From contig NZ_FMYZ01000004.1 in assembly GCF_900101625.1 (NCBI RefSeq), positions 463,788 through 527,787 on the forward strand: DNA of 64,000 nucleotides, in the 5' to 3' direction. The stretch is from Cupriavidus sp. YR651. Its GTDB lineage: Bacteria; Pseudomonadota; Gammaproteobacteria; Burkholderiales; Burkholderiaceae. The position numbers and the translations under genes are program-made. Positions within the stretch are counted from its first letter, which is position 1. Each line of letters starts with the position of its first letter. The notes beneath the pieces are model-generated. The model did no database searches. It saw only the letters and a list, made by a program, of their open reading frames with translations, and had not been told where the DNA came from. Positions 16,654 through 27,668 of the stretch are shown one piece after another.

Positions 16654-17958
16654 ATGACGATTGTCTCCGAGACCGCCGCCGCCGCGCGCCCGCAGACTCT
16701 CGCCGAGAAGCTGCTCTCCCGCGCGGCCGGGCAGGCGGTGTTTGCCGGCGACCTCGCGATTTGCGAGCCCGATGCCACGATGGGCACCGATGGTTCGATC
16801 CCGATGGCGCTCGATTATTTCCGCGAGATGCAGCCCGACGGCACGCTGCCGGCGCCAGTCATGCCCGAGCGGCTGGTGTTCGCGCTCGACCACTACGGCG
16901 CGACGTCCGGCGCCCGCGCGCTGGCGCTGCAGGAGCGCGCGCGGACCTATGCCCGCGCGCATGGCATCTGCGTATTCGAGGTTGGTGAAGGCATCGGCCA
17001 TCAGCTGATGCTGGAGCGCGGCCGCGTGCTGCCCGGCCAGCTGGCGGTTGGCGCGGACTCGCATGCGGTGTCCTACGGCGCGCTCAATGCATTCGGCTCG
17101 GGCATCGGCTCGTCCGATCTCGCGGGCATTCTCCAGTGCGGCCAGCTCTGGTTCAAGGTGCCCGGATCGATCCGCATCCACCTGACCGGCGAGCTGCCGC
17201 CGTACGCATCGGCCAAGGACCTGGCGTTGTCGATGGCACGCAGGCTCGGCGCCGGGGGCGCCAACTACATGGCGCTCGAATTCGATGGGCCGGGCGTGGC
17301 CTCGCTCGATATGGACGATCGCATCGTGCTGGCCAATATGTCGGTGGAAATGGGTGCCAAGGCCGGGTTGTTCCCCTATGACGCCTGTACTAGCGCATGG
17401 CTTGCGGCTCGCAGCGACGCGTCGTTCGAGCCGGTGGCCGCCGATGCCGGCGCAACCTATGCGCAGACGTTGACCTTCGACCTGGCCGACGTCGTGCCGC
17501 AGGTGGCGATGCCGCATCGCGTCGACAACGTGATCGACCTCGACGCGGCGGGCGAGACGAAGATCGACATGGTCTACCTCGGCACCTGTACGGGCGGCCG
17601 CACCAAGGATTACCGCGAAGCGCTCGCCGTGCTGCGCGCGGGCGGCGGCGTGGCGCCGGGCGTGCGCCTGATCGTGACGCCGGCCTCCGAGTCGGTGCGC
17701 GCGGAAATGGAAGCGGCCGGCATGCTGGCCGAATTCAGCGCGCTGGGCGCGGAACTGCAGGCACCGGGCTGCGGCGCGTGCTGCGGCACTTGCGGCAGCA
17801 TCCCGGCCGATGGCGAGCGCGTGATTTCCACCGCCAACCGCAATTTCAAGGGGCGCATGGGCAATCGCCAGGCGCAGATTTTTCTTGCTTCGCCACGGGC
17901 GTGCGCAACGGCGGCCGTCACCGGCCAGCTCAGCGATCCGCGCGAGGCCATCGGCTGA
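16654..17958 (+). CDS. aconitase/3-isopropylmalate dehydratase large subunit family protein
   Basis: This 434-aa protein belongs to the aconitase superfamily in its LeuC-like, split-subunit form. Its three 4Fe-4S ligands are Cys312 in GTCTGGR and Cys373 and Cys376 in PGCGACCG. GADSH at the usual substrate loop and the QAQIFLASP segment near the end also fit. It should dehydrate or isomerise a hydroxy di- or tricarboxylate together with the small subunit encoded next. True LeuC usually has GSCTN; GTCTGG and the context argue for a catabolic rather than leucine-biosynthetic role. AAGG precedes ATG 16654. Confidence 0.9.
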   Translation: MTIVSETAAAARPQTLAEKLLSRAAGQAVFAGDLAICEPDATMGTDGSIPMALDYFREMQPDGTLPAPVMPERLVFALDHYGATSGARALALQERARTYARAHGICVFEVGEGIGHQLMLERGRVLPGQLAVGADSHAVSYGALNAFGSGIGSSDLAGILQCGQLWFKVPGSIRIHLTGELPPYASAKDLALSMARRLGAGGANYMALEFDGPGVASLDMDDRIVLANMSVEMGAKAGLFPYDACTSAWLAARSDASFEPVAADAGATYAQTLTFDLADVVPQVAMPHRVDNVIDLDAAGETKIDMVYLGTCTGGRTKDYREALAVLRAGGGVAPGVRLIVTPASESVRAEMEAAGMLAEFSALGAELQAPGCGACCGTCGSIPADGERVISTANRNFKGRMGNRQAQIFLASPRACATAAVTGQLSDPREAIG

Positions 17959-17960
17959 TC

Positions 17961-19776
<1,816 letters not shown>

Positions 19777-19796
19777 CAAGAGAAGGGGAAATCGAT

Positions 19797-20519
19797 ATGA
19801 GCCAGAGCAACCACACGCCAGATCCGACGAACCAGACACTGCAGTGGCCGGCCGGCTATCGCATCGTGCCGCGCCAGGCGGGTCCGGCCGCCGGCATCGT
19901 GGCTGCATTCCGCGAGATGCCGGTGGCGGCGATCGGTGACGCCATGAGCCGCAACGTCGGCACCGTCGGCCTGCGCCAGTACCACGCGCGGCTCGATACG
20001 GTGCTGTGCGGGCCGGCCGTGACCGTGCGCGTACGCCCCGGGGATAACCTGATGATTCACAAGGCGCTGATGATGGTCGAGCCCGGCGATGTGCTCGTGA
20101 TCGACGGCGGCGCCGACGTGACGCAGGCGCTCGTCGGCGGCCTGATGCGCACGACGTGCGTGGCGAAGAAACTGGGCGGACTGGTGATCGATGGCGCGAT
20201 TCGTGACTTGCTCGAATGGGCCGAGGACGGCATGCCGATCTTCGCGCGCGGCCACACGCATCGCGGCCCGAGCAAGGACGGCCCCGGCGAGATCAACGTG
20301 CCGGTTGCGTGCGCCGGCATGGCCGTGATGCCCGGGGACCTGATCATCGGCGATGCCGATGGCGTGATCGCGGTGCCGGCGGCGGAGGCCGAGGATGTGC
20401 TGCGCCGCACCCGTGCGCACCTCGAGCGCGAAGCGAAGATCCGCGAGACCAACCGCACCGGCACGGCCGATCCGGAGCGGTTTGACGCCGTGCTGCGTGC
20501 GAAGGGCCTTCCGGTCTGA
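19797..20519 (+). CDS. RraA family protein (oxo-acid aldolase-like)
   Basis: This 240-aa protein is of the RraA/HMG-aldolase fold. The DGAIRDLLEW motif supplies Arg136-Asp137, the pair that in 4-hydroxy-4-methyl-2-oxoglutarate and 4-carboxy-4-hydroxy-2-oxoadipate aldolases binds substrate and metal. GDLIIGDADGVIAVP is the other family signature. Such enzymes cleave to pyruvate or decarboxylate oxaloacetate. It starts 20 bases after the aminotransferase stop with a good AAGGGGA site, so it closes the operon. The name RraA (RNase E regulator) is historical and not implied here. Confidence 0.88.
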   Translation: MSQSNHTPDPTNQTLQWPAGYRIVPRQAGPAAGIVAAFREMPVAAIGDAMSRNVGTVGLRQYHARLDTVLCGPAVTVRVRPGDNLMIHKALMMVEPGDVLVIDGGADVTQALVGGLMRTTCVAKKLGGLVIDGAIRDLLEWAEDGMPIFARGHTHRGPSKDGPGEINVPVACAGMAVMPGDLIIGDADGVIAVPAAEAEDVLRRTRAHLEREAKIRETNRTGTADPERFDAVLRAKGLPV

Positions 20520-20625
20520 TCCGGATCGCGCTTGGGCATCGCCCCGGCGCATCGCCTTACCTGCGTATCACATCGCCGGAGTGCGGAACAACCAGAACTT
20601 CAGGACGAGCGGGGGCGGAGCGGGA

Positions 20626-20937
20626 TTACTGGGGATCTTTTTGCTCGGAATCCTTGTGGACCGCGTGCTTGACGGCGTGATAGCCCTCGCGTGTCGTATC
20701 GGCCACGCCGTGGCCAACGGTCTTGGCCGCCTGGCCGATACCGTGGCCGACCGTCTTGGCCGCATGGCCGATGCCGTGGCCGACATCCTTGGCGAACTCG
20801 CCGGTCTTCTTGACGGCATGCACGGTGCCCTCCTTGACATCGTGCGCTGCCTCGCTGACATCGGCCCTTGCCAGCGGGCTGAGCGTAAGGGCGATGAGCG
20901 CAATCAGGGGAGCCAGGTTGAGCTTCTTGTTTTGCAC
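20626..20937 (-). CDS. small periplasmic protein with Gly-zipper-like repeats
   Basis: The 103-aa product begins at GTG 20937 and has a signal peptide cut near LARA-DV (residue 25). The mature part carries near-repeats GHGIGHAAKTV, GHGIGQAAKTV and GHGVADT at about residues 53-82, with KKTGEFAKDV before them. This pattern resembles amphipathic Gly-zipper or LEA-like helices. Function unknown. It is convergent with the rraA operon. Confidence 0.75.
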   Translation of the reverse strand: MQNKKLNLAPLIALIALTLSPLARADVSEAAHDVKEGTVHAVKKTGEFAKDVGHGIGHAAKTVGHGIGQAAKTVGHGVADTTREGYHAVKHAVHKDSEQKDPQ

Positions 20938-21105
20938 GTGGACGCTTCCTAAATGTGATCCCGGGGGCGCGGATAACCGGATCCGACGGGGTGCCCATGG
21001 CGGGTGGTCATCATTGTAGAAGGTTCGGCCGGCGCCTGGCGTTACCGAATGTGACGGGGCGGGATCGGCCGGCGCAGCAGGGCAGCGCCGGCCGCAAGGT
21101 GCCTC

Positions 21106-22281
21106 CTAGCCGATGATCTCGAAGTCGGGGAAATGGTCTTCGTTGAGCGTCAGCCCCAGGCCCGGGAGGTCGTCGTCAAGCTGCAGGTAGCCGTTGTCCG
21201 GCGCCGGGTCGCCCTTGAAGATGTAGTAGAACAGTTCGTTGCCGACTTCCACGTCGTGCACGGGGAAGTACTCGGCCATCGGCGACGCGGTGGACGCCAT
21301 CGTCAGGTGATAGTTGTGCATCTGCCCCGCGTGCGGAATCACGGGCACGGACCACGCTTCCGCCATCGCGTTGATCTTCTGCGCGGCGGTGATGCCGCCG
21401 ACGCGGTTGGTGTCGTACTGGATCACGTCCACGGCGCGCCGCTCCAGCAGGTCCTTGAAGCCGTACGAGGTGAATTCGTGCTCGCCGCCGGAGATCGGGA
21501 AGGGGCTCATCTTCTTGAGCTCCGCATAGCCCTCGATATCGTCGGCGATGACCGGTTCTTCCAGCCAGCGCGGCTGGAACTCGGCCAGTCGCGGCACCAT
21601 CCGGCGCGCGTATTCCAGCGTCCAGCCCATGTAGCACTCCAGCATGATGTCCACGCCGTCGCCCACCAGCTCGCGCAGCAGGCGCACCTGCTCGATATTC
21701 TTCTGCATGCCGACGGCGCCGTCCCGGGGGCCGTAGCCGAAGCGCATCTTCATCGCGGTGAAGCCCTGATCCAGGTAGCGTTGCGCCTCGGCCAGGAAGA
21801 CGTCGCGGTCGTCATTGTTGTAGAGCTTGGAGGCGTAGCACCAGATATTCTCCTTGGTGCGCCCGCCCAGCAGCTTGAACACCGGCTTGCCCGTCGCCTT
21901 GCCCATCAGGTCCCAGAGCGCGATGTCCACCGCCGAGATCGCCGCCATGCCGATGCCCTTGCGGCCCCAGGCATGCGTGCGGCGGTACATCTTCTGCCAC
22001 AGGTACTCGTTGTCGAACGGGTCTTGCCCGATCACGATCGGCGCCAGGTACTGATCGACGATCTGCTTGGCCACACGAGGTGCGAGCGCGCAGTTGCCGA
22101 TGCCAACCAGTCCGGTGTCGGTTTCGATTTCAACCACCAGCCAGCCGTGAAAGCGGAACGAGCCCATGGCGTCCCCGCGATCGAACAGGATGTCGGTGGC
22201 GTTGGTGCAGAAGTGCGCCTGCGGCGGGACGGTCTTGCCCTTCCATTCGAAAACGCGGGCGCGGACGTTGGTGATCTTCAC
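21106..22281 (-). CDS. enolase-superfamily sugar-acid dehydratase (L-rhamnonate dehydratase-like)
   Basis: The 391-aa enzyme belongs to the mandelate racemase/muconate lactonising group. Metal ligands are Glu215 (LECYMGW), Glu241 (WLEEP) and Glu267 (GGEHE), and the general base is His317 ([12 protein letters not shown]). The [22 protein letters not shown] and [16 protein letters not shown] segments match L-rhamnonate dehydratases, which turn an aldonate into its 2-keto-3-deoxy acid. GTG 22281 has GGAG eight bases upstream and overlaps the pdxA2 stop by four bases (GTGA). The open frame further upstream is the pdxA2 gene in another frame. Confidence 0.9.
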   Translation of the reverse strand: MKITNVRARVFEWKGKTVPPQAHFCTNATDILFDRGDAMGSFRFHGWLVVEIETDTGLVGIGNCALAPRVAKQIVDQYLAPIVIGQDPFDNEYLWQKMYRRTHAWGRKGIGMAAISAVDIALWDLMGKATGKPVFKLLGGRTKENIWCYASKLYNNDDRDVFLAEAQRYLDQGFTAMKMRFGYGPRDGAVGMQKNIEQVRLLRELVGDGVDIMLECYMGWTLEYARRMVPRLAEFQPRWLEEPVIADDIEGYAELKKMSPFPISGGEHEFTSYGFKDLLERRAVDVIQYDTNRVGGITAAQKINAMAEAWSVPVIPHAGQMHNYHLTMASTASPMAEYFPVHDVEVGNELFYYIFKGDPAPDNGYLQLDDDLPGLGLTLNEDHFPDFEIIG

Positions 22282-23315
22282 GGTGTAGCTCCTTTCGCGG
22301 CGAAATATGAGTGGTGTCGTTGCGCACCCATCTGGCAGGCCAGGTGGAATGCCTGCAGGATGGCGCCCGGATCTGCGCGGCCCTGCTGCGAGATGTCGAA
22401 GGCGGTGCCATGCGCCGGCGTGGTGATCGGCACCGGCAGGCCGCCCTGCACGGTCACGCCGCGCGAGAATCCCATCAGCTTGATGCCGATCTGGCCCTGG
22501 TCGTGATACATGGTCACGATGGCGTCGAACTGGCGCGTGGCCGGGCCGCCCTGCACCTTCAGGAAAATGGTGTCGGCCGGAAATGGCCCCTGCGCGGCCA
22601 CGCCGCGCGCCTGGGCGTCTGCCACGGCCGGCGCGATGATGTCGATCTCTTCGCGGCCAAACGCGCCGTTGTCCCCGTTGTGCGGATTCAGGCCGCATAC
22701 GGCGATGCGCGGTGCGCGCATGCCGGCGGCACGCAGGGCCTGGTCGATCAGGTCGATGGCGGCGCCCACGCTTTTGCGAGTGATCATGGCCGGCACGTCC
22801 TTGAGCGCGACGTGCGAGGTCACGCGCGAGGTCCACAGGCCGTCCAGCACATTGAACTCGCAGAACGCACCACGATGGCCGAGTTGCTCGGCAAACCAGT
22901 GCAGTTCGTCGTTGTGGCCCATGCCCGCCGCATGCAGCGAACTCTTGTTGAGCGGGCTGAAGAGGATGGCGTCGGCCTTGCCCGCCTGCGCGAGCTCAAG
23001 CGCCAGCGCCAGCGTGCCGAGGCAGTAGCGGCCGCCCTCGGCGCTGGCGGCGCCGCGCGGGTACGCCGGCATGTCGTCGAGCGCCCAGTGATAGAGCCGT
23101 GGCGCGCCGTCGCTGGCGAAGTCGAGGCGATCGGTTTCGCGCAGGGCGAGATTCACGCCGGCAATCTCGGCGCCGTGGCGCCATTCGTCGCGGTCGGCGA
23201 TCAGCAGGATATCGGCCTGCGTGGCGGCGGGGTCCGCCAGCAGCCGCGCAACCAGCTCGGGGCCGATGCCGGCGGGATCGCCAAGCACCATCGCAATACG
23301 GGGGCGTGCAGTCAT
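22278..23315 (-). CDS. pdxA2: PdxA family dehydrogenase (4-hydroxythreonine-4-phosphate dehydrogenase-like, PdxA2)
   Basis: This 345-aa NAD-dependent enzyme shows the PdxA segments [29 protein letters not shown] and the metal-binding [14 protein letters not shown]. Biosynthetic PdxA makes the pyridoxal precursor. Copies beside sugar-acid genes (PdxA2) instead oxidise phosphorylated C4 acids such as threonate 4-phosphate. Here it is translationally coupled to a sugar-acid dehydratase, which supports a catabolic role. No DUF1537 kinase partner is seen. A hairpin repeat element lies directly upstream. Confidence 0.88.
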   Translation of the reverse strand: MTARPRIAMVLGDPAGIGPELVARLLADPAATQADILLIADRDEWRHGAEIAGVNLALRETDRLDFASDGAPRLYHWALDDMPAYPRGAASAEGGRYCLGTLALALELAQAGKADAILFSPLNKSSLHAAGMGHNDELHWFAEQLGHRGAFCEFNVLDGLWTSRVTSHVALKDVPAMITRKSVGAAIDLIDQALRAAGMRAPRIAVCGLNPHNGDNGAFGREEIDIIAPAVADAQARGVAAQGPFPADTIFLKVQGGPATRQFDAIVTMYHDQGQIGIKLMGFSRGVTVQGGLPVPITTPAHGTAFDISQQGRADPGAILQAFHLACQMGAQRHHSYFAAKGATP

Positions 23316-23339
23316 GTCAGTGTGGGATGAGGGAAATCA

Positions 23340-23452
23340 GAGGTTGTTTAAAAATGAAGCGAAGCGGTCCTGGCTAGACGCGCGGCCGCAGGCAGTACAA
23401 GTTGGTACGACAAGGCCGCGCAACGACGCCAGGATCTTTTTTAAACAACCTC
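23340..23452. repeat. 113-bp long-hairpin repeat element (MITE/REP-like)
   Basis: The ends are complementary: GAGGTTGTTTAAAAA at 23340-23354 and TTTTTTAAACAACCTC at 23437-23452. Inner blocks also pair (GTCCTGGC with GCCAGGATC, GCGCGGCC with GGCCGCGC, GTAC with GTAC at the tip), so the whole element can fold into one hairpin. It abuts the stop codon of the Bug gene and lies 25 bases before pdxA2. It has no coding potential of its own. I believe related elements recur in Cupriavidus and Ralstonia genomes, but that needs a search. Confidence 0.8.
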
Positions 23453-24421
23453 CTAGTCGAGCTTGACGCCGAGTTCGGCGATCAGCTTTCCGTAGCGGGC
23501 ATATTCGCTGCGCGCGAACGCATCGAACTGCGCGGCATTGAGCGTGCCCGGCAGCGCGCCGACGTCGTTCAGGCGGCGCACCGTGTCGGGGTCCTTGAGT
23601 ACCCCGGTCAACGCGGTGCCCAGCTTCTGCAGCGTGGCGGGCGACGTGCCGGCCGGCGCGTAGACGCCATACCAGGCATTCATCTGGACGCCCGGCACGC
23701 CGGCTTCGGCCAGCGTGGGCACGTCGGGCAGCAGAGCGGAGCGCTGGTCGGCGGTCACGGCCAGCGCGCGCAGCTTGCCGGCCTTGATGTGGCTGATGAC
23801 CGAAGGCATGGTTTCAAAGCTCATGTCGACCTGGCCGCCCATCAGGTCGACCAGCGCGCTGCTGCTGCTCTTGTACGGCACATGCAGCAGCTTGCCGTGG
23901 ACCTGGCGCGCGAACGCGGCGCCCGCAAGATGCTGGGTGCTGCCGACACCCGAAGAGCTGTAGCGGAACTTGTCCGGGTTGGCCTGGATCTGCGCGACCA
24001 GCGCCTTGACGTCGCGGGCCGGGACCTGGTTGTTGACCACCAGCACATTGGGCACGGAGGACACCAGTGCCACGGGGGCCAGGTCCTTCAGCGGATCGAA
24101 CTGCAGCTTGAGCAGATGGGGGGCGATGGCCTGCGAGGTGACCACGCCCATCAGCAACGTATTGCCGTCCGGCGCGGCCTTGGCCGTCATGTCGGCGGCG
24201 ATGGTATTGGAGGCACCCGGCCGGTTGTCGACCACCACGGGTTGCTTGAGGACGGCGGCCAGCTTGTCGGAGACGATGCGCGCCATCACGTCGGTGCCGC
24301 CGCCAGGGGCCGCGCCGACCATCAGTCGCACGGGACGGGGATCCTGGGCATGGGCGACGGGCACGGCGACGGCGGCAAGGCCGATCAGGCCGGCACTTGC
24401 GCCGGTGATCCACTTTCTCAT
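23453..24421 (-). CDS. Bug (TctC) family tripartite tricarboxylate transporter receptor
   Basis: The 322-aa periplasmic receptor starts MRKWITGASAG, with a signal peptide cut after VAHA (about residue 25). Bug signatures are DPRPVRLMVGAAPGGGTD, VVDNRPGASNTIAADMTAKAAPDGNTLL and LLHVPYKSSSSALVDLMGG. GGAG six bases before ATG 24421 supports that start; ATG 24433 is an alternative. It lies upstream of pdxA2 and the rhamnonate dehydratase-like gene on the same strand, so it is likely the uptake receptor for a sugar acid. The hairpin element separates them. Confidence 0.92.
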   Translation of the reverse strand: MRKWITGASAGLIGLAAVAVPVAHAQDPRPVRLMVGAAPGGGTDVMARIVSDKLAAVLKQPVVVDNRPGASNTIAADMTAKAAPDGNTLLMGVVTSQAIAPHLLKLQFDPLKDLAPVALVSSVPNVLVVNNQVPARDVKALVAQIQANPDKFRYSSSGVGSTQHLAGAAFARQVHGKLLHVPYKSSSSALVDLMGGQVDMSFETMPSVISHIKAGKLRALAVTADQRSALLPDVPTLAEAGVPGVQMNAWYGVYAPAGTSPATLQKLGTALTGVLKDPDTVRRLNDVGALPGTLNAAQFDAFARSEYARYGKLIAELGVKLD

Positions 24422-24540
24422 GGTTGTCTCCATCCTTGTGGTTGTCTGTGATCAGCTGTGCTGTTCGACCGGACTATACGGGCTGGAGTGATACCCAACT
24501 AGTGAGCAATTTTGAATGGGCGATCACCTGACGGAATACC

Positions 24541-25482
24541 TCAGCGATCCTCCCGGACTTTCAGCAGCCCGATCAGCGCGCGGGCGGCGGCGGACAGCGT
24601 GCCACCACGCCGGGTGACGATGCCGAAGGTCTGCTGCCGCGATTGCAGCGTCAGCGGCAGGATGCGCAGCATTTTCTGGCGCGCGAACAGCGTCGCCACG
24701 CTGGTGGGCAGCAGCGACACGAGCCGGTCGCTCCGCGCGAGCATCGCCACGGTGACAAAGGTGGACGAGGTGGAGATCACATTGGCCGGCAGGGTCAGGC
24801 CGGCCAGGTCAAGCTCGCGCTGAAGCAATTCGTGCATCGGCATCTGGCCGGGATACACGATCCACCGATACCCGGCCAGGTCGGCCAGGCTCAGCGATCT
24901 GGCGCGCGGTGCCGCATGCGCATAGCCGACCACCACCGAAACCGGCTCCTCCTCGATCGGCTGGTAGTGGTAGCGATCGGGCTGCGCGCTGACCAGCGCA
25001 CGGCCGAGCACGAGGTCGAGCCGGCCATCATCGAGCAGGTCCAGCAGTCGCCGGCTGGTGTCCTCCACGACGTGGACGGACAGCCGGGGCTGCGTGGTCC
25101 CGAGGGTCTCCAGCGCCGGCACCAGCACCTCGGGCACCGCGCCCATGATCGCGCCCACGGCAAGGTGGCCGCCCTGGCCGGAGCGGATCTCCGCCATGTC
25201 CTGGCACAACGCGTCGAGGTTGGTGACCATCAGCCGCGCGTACCGGATCACGCAATGACCGAACGGGTTGGGCCGCATGCCGCTGCGGGACCGCTCGAAC
25301 AGCGGCGCGCCCAGCATGGTTTCCAGTTCCTGCAGGGCCTTGCTGGCGGCCGACTGGGTCATGGCCATGTCGGCGGCGGCCTGATGCAGGCTCTTGCGGT
25401 CGTCCAGCGCGATCAGCAACTGCAGCTGCTTCATGCGCAGGCGGGACAGCAGGACGTCGAGCGTGGTCTTCGTGGCGGGCAT
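24541..25482 (-). CDS. LysR family transcriptional regulator
   Basis: The 313-aa regulator (MPATKTTLDVLLSRLRMKQLQLL) has the LysR HTH at about residues 16-54 (DDRKSLHQAAADMAMTQSAASKALQELE) and an effector domain after residue 95. An upstream TTG at 25497 is possible. It is divergent from the keto-deoxy-acid dehydratase gene and upstream of the Bug-pdxA2-dehydratase set, so it probably controls both. A strong inverted repeat lies in the shared promoter region. Confidence 0.92.
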   Translation of the reverse strand: MPATKTTLDVLLSRLRMKQLQLLIALDDRKSLHQAAADMAMTQSAASKALQELETMLGAPLFERSRSGMRPNPFGHCVIRYARLMVTNLDALCQDMAEIRSGQGGHLAVGAIMGAVPEVLVPALETLGTTQPRLSVHVVEDTSRRLLDLLDDGRLDLVLGRALVSAQPDRYHYQPIEEEPVSVVVGYAHAAPRARSLSLADLAGYRWIVYPGQMPMHELLQRELDLAGLTLPANVISTSSTFVTVAMLARSDRLVSLLPTSVATLFARQKMLRILPLTLQSRQQTFGIVTRRGGTLSAAARALIGLLKVREDR

Positions 25483-25522
25483 GGCGGTGAGTCGCAAAAG
25501 CGATCACGTAATGGAAAGGATT

Positions 25523-25556
25523 CAATATACAGGGCGCGGACCCGAGCCGTATATTG
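25523..25556. promoter_or_regulatory. 8-bp inverted repeat in the LysR/KDA dehydratase promoter
   Basis: CAATATAC and GTATATTG form a perfect inverted repeat with an 18-base GC-rich spacer, 44 bases before the dehydratase ATG. It is a candidate LysR binding site; the AT-rich arms may also overlap promoter elements. Confidence 0.45.
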
Positions 25557-25599
25557 GCGCCAGCCGGCACTGCCGGAAACCAGAATAGGAGAGGGAGAC

Positions 25600-26532
25600 A
25601 TGAGCACGTCAGCAGGCCGTCCGGTATATCGCGGCGTATTCCCGGTGGCGCCCACCATCTTCGATGCGGATGGAGAACTGGATCTCGACGGCCAGCGCCG
25701 GTGCATTGATTTCATGATCGATGCCGGCTCGAACGGCCTCTGCATCCTGGCGAATTTCTCGGAGCAATTCGTCCTGACCGACGACGAGCGCAGCTTGCTG
25801 ATGAAGACGACGCTCGAACATGTGGCGGGCCGCGTGCCGGTCATCGTCACCACCACGCATTTCAGTTCCCGCGTGTGTGCGGAGCGCAGCCGCGCCGCGC
25901 AGGATGCCGGCGCCGCGATGGTGATGGTCATGCCGCCGTACCACGGCGCCACGATCCGCGTGCCGGAGCCGGCCATCCACGCGTTCTTCGCGACGGTGTC
26001 CGACGCCATCGACATCCCCATCATGATCCAGGATGCCCCGGTCAGCGGGACGACGCTGTCGGCGCCGTTCCTGGCGCGCATGGCCAGGGAGATCGCCAAT
26101 GTCTCCTATTTCAAGATCGAGGTGCCGCAGGCGGCCGCCAAGCTGCGCGATCTCATCGCACTGGGCGGCGACGCCATCGTCGGACCGTGGGACGGGGAAG
26201 AGGCCATCACGCTGATGGCCGACCTCGATGCGGGCGCCACCGGCGCCATGACCGGCGCCGGCTTTCCGGACGGCATCCGGCAGATCGTGGATGCCTATCA
26301 GGCCGGCGACGTGGATCTGGCCGCCGATCACTATCAGCGCTGGCTGCCGTTGATCAACTACGAGAACCGCCAGGGGTGGCTGGCCACCAGCAAGGTGCTG
26401 ATGAAAGAGGGCGGCGTGATCGCCTCGGACGCGGTGCGGCATCCGCTGCAGCCGATGCACCCGGCGACGCGCGACGGCCTGCTCCGGATCGCGCGGCGCC
26501 TGGACCCGCTGGTCCTGCGCTGGGGCCGCTGA
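25600..26532 (+). CDS. 2-keto-3-deoxy-L-arabonate dehydratase-like (DHDPS/NAL family)
   Basis: The 310-aa TIM-barrel lyase has Lys172 (SYFKIEVP) as Schiff-base residue. It shares long segments with Azospirillum L-2-keto-3-deoxyarabonate dehydratase (EC 4.2.1.43): GLCILANFSEQF, PPYHGATIRVPE, GPWDGEEAITL and RRLDPLVLRW, as recalled from the family. That enzyme dehydrates and deaminates the keto-deoxy acid to 2-oxoglutarate semialdehyde. GGAGAGGGAGAC precedes ATG 25600. The divergent LysR and nearby rhamnonate dehydratase-like gene fit one non-phosphorylative sugar-acid pathway. The semialdehyde dehydrogenase is not in this window. Confidence 0.88.
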   Translation: MSTSAGRPVYRGVFPVAPTIFDADGELDLDGQRRCIDFMIDAGSNGLCILANFSEQFVLTDDERSLLMKTTLEHVAGRVPVIVTTTHFSSRVCAERSRAAQDAGAAMVMVMPPYHGATIRVPEPAIHAFFATVSDAIDIPIMIQDAPVSGTTLSAPFLARMAREIANVSYFKIEVPQAAAKLRDLIALGGDAIVGPWDGEEAITLMADLDAGATGAMTGAGFPDGIRQIVDAYQAGDVDLAADHYQRWLPLINYENRQGWLATSKVLMKEGGVIASDAVRHPLQPMHPATRDGLLRIARRLDPLVLRWGR

Positions 26533-26599
26533 GCGCGGCGGCGTGGAACCGGGGGCGCCGGTTTGGCGGCGTGGCAAGCCGCGCAGCCGCCTGGCGCAA

Positions 26600-27529
26600 C
26601 TATCCCGCAGCCGCCGCCCGCAAGGCGTCGAGCAACACGCTCATCGACGCCGTGACGGGCCGGCCGCGTCGCGTGACGATGCCGTAGGGGCCGAGCTTGC
26701 GCGGCAGCGGCAAAGGCAGCACGGTCAGCGCGCCGAGGCCCTCGTAGAACGCCGCGACCGAGGCCGGCAGTACGGCGATCAGTTCGCTGTCGGCCAGCAA
26801 GGAAGTGGTCATCAGCACTGCGGCGGTTTCGATGGTCGACGGGGGCGGCGCAACGCCGGCATCCTCGAACGAGCGATCGATCAGCGCGCGCATCGGGCTG
26901 GGCCGTGGCTGCATGATCCACGGATAGTGGGTCAGCTCGGCGAAGGAGGGACGCCGGCGCTTGCACAGCGGATGTTGCGGACCGACCACGATGGCCAGCC
27001 CTTCCTCGTCCAGTTGTTCGAACGCCAGTCCGCTGCTGTCCCAGCCCTCCGGCACGCGGCCCAGCACAATGTCCAGCTGGTCGCGTTCGAGCAGCGGCAC
27101 CAGCAGGTCGCTCGTATCGACCTGAATGGCGATTTCCAGCCGGGGATGGTCGCGATTGAGATCCCGGATGACGCCGGCGAGCAGGCCCGGCGTGGGCGCC
27201 ATCACCGCACCCACGCGCACCCGGCCGGTCTTGCCGGATTCCAGCGCCACCAGTTCGTCGCGCAGGCCAGCCATGTCGGCAAACACCAGCTTGGCGTAGC
27301 GCGTGGCCGCGCCGCCAAAACGCGTCGGACGCAGGCCGCGCGCGTGGCGGTCGAACAGCGTCACACCCAACAGTTCCTCCATGTCCTGCAGCATCTTGCT
27401 GACCGCCGGTTGTGTCAGCGTCAGCGATTCCGCAGCCTGACGGAGCGAACCACGCTCCTCGATGGCCAGCAGCAACCGGAGATGCTGCATCTTGAGACGG
27501 CTGTGGAGCGCGGTGACGGATGGAATCAT
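26600..27529 (-). CDS. LysR family transcriptional regulator
   Basis: The 309-aa regulator starts MIPSVTALHSRLKMQHLRLLLAIEERGSL. Its HTH lies at about residues 13-50 and the effector domain from about residue 92 (GRVRVGAVMAPTPGLL). Its sequence pattern is close to the LysR at 24541 (both have a leader ending SRLxMxxLxLLxAxxxRxSL), which suggests the two are paralogues or control related sugar-acid genes. It is convergent with the dehydratase gene. The CoA-transferase-type gene at 27669 lies upstream on the same strand. Confidence 0.92.
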   Translation of the reverse strand: MIPSVTALHSRLKMQHLRLLLAIEERGSLRQAAESLTLTQPAVSKMLQDMEELLGVTLFDRHARGLRPTRFGGAATRYAKLVFADMAGLRDELVALESGKTGRVRVGAVMAPTPGLLAGVIRDLNRDHPRLEIAIQVDTSDLLVPLLERDQLDIVLGRVPEGWDSSGLAFEQLDEEGLAIVVGPQHPLCKRRRPSFAELTHYPWIMQPRPSPMRALIDRSFEDAGVAPPPSTIETAAVLMTTSLLADSELIAVLPASVAAFYEGLGALTVLPLPLPRKLGPYGIVTRRGRPVTASMSVLLDALRAAAAG

Positions 27530-27668
27530 GGGGGCGGGAGACGGACGGGGCCATGGGGTCAGCCTGCCGAGGCAGAAATGCGTCGGCCGGCGGCGATCAG
27601 CCATTCTTATCACTGACCGCCCGGGCGTCAACTTTTGTTGATACGTCCCGCGCGCCTCCCGAGAGTCC

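Noticed and set aside
24643..25599. Upstream extension of the dehydratase frame
   Set aside because: It is antisense to the LysR gene; the ribosome site and family start are at 25600.
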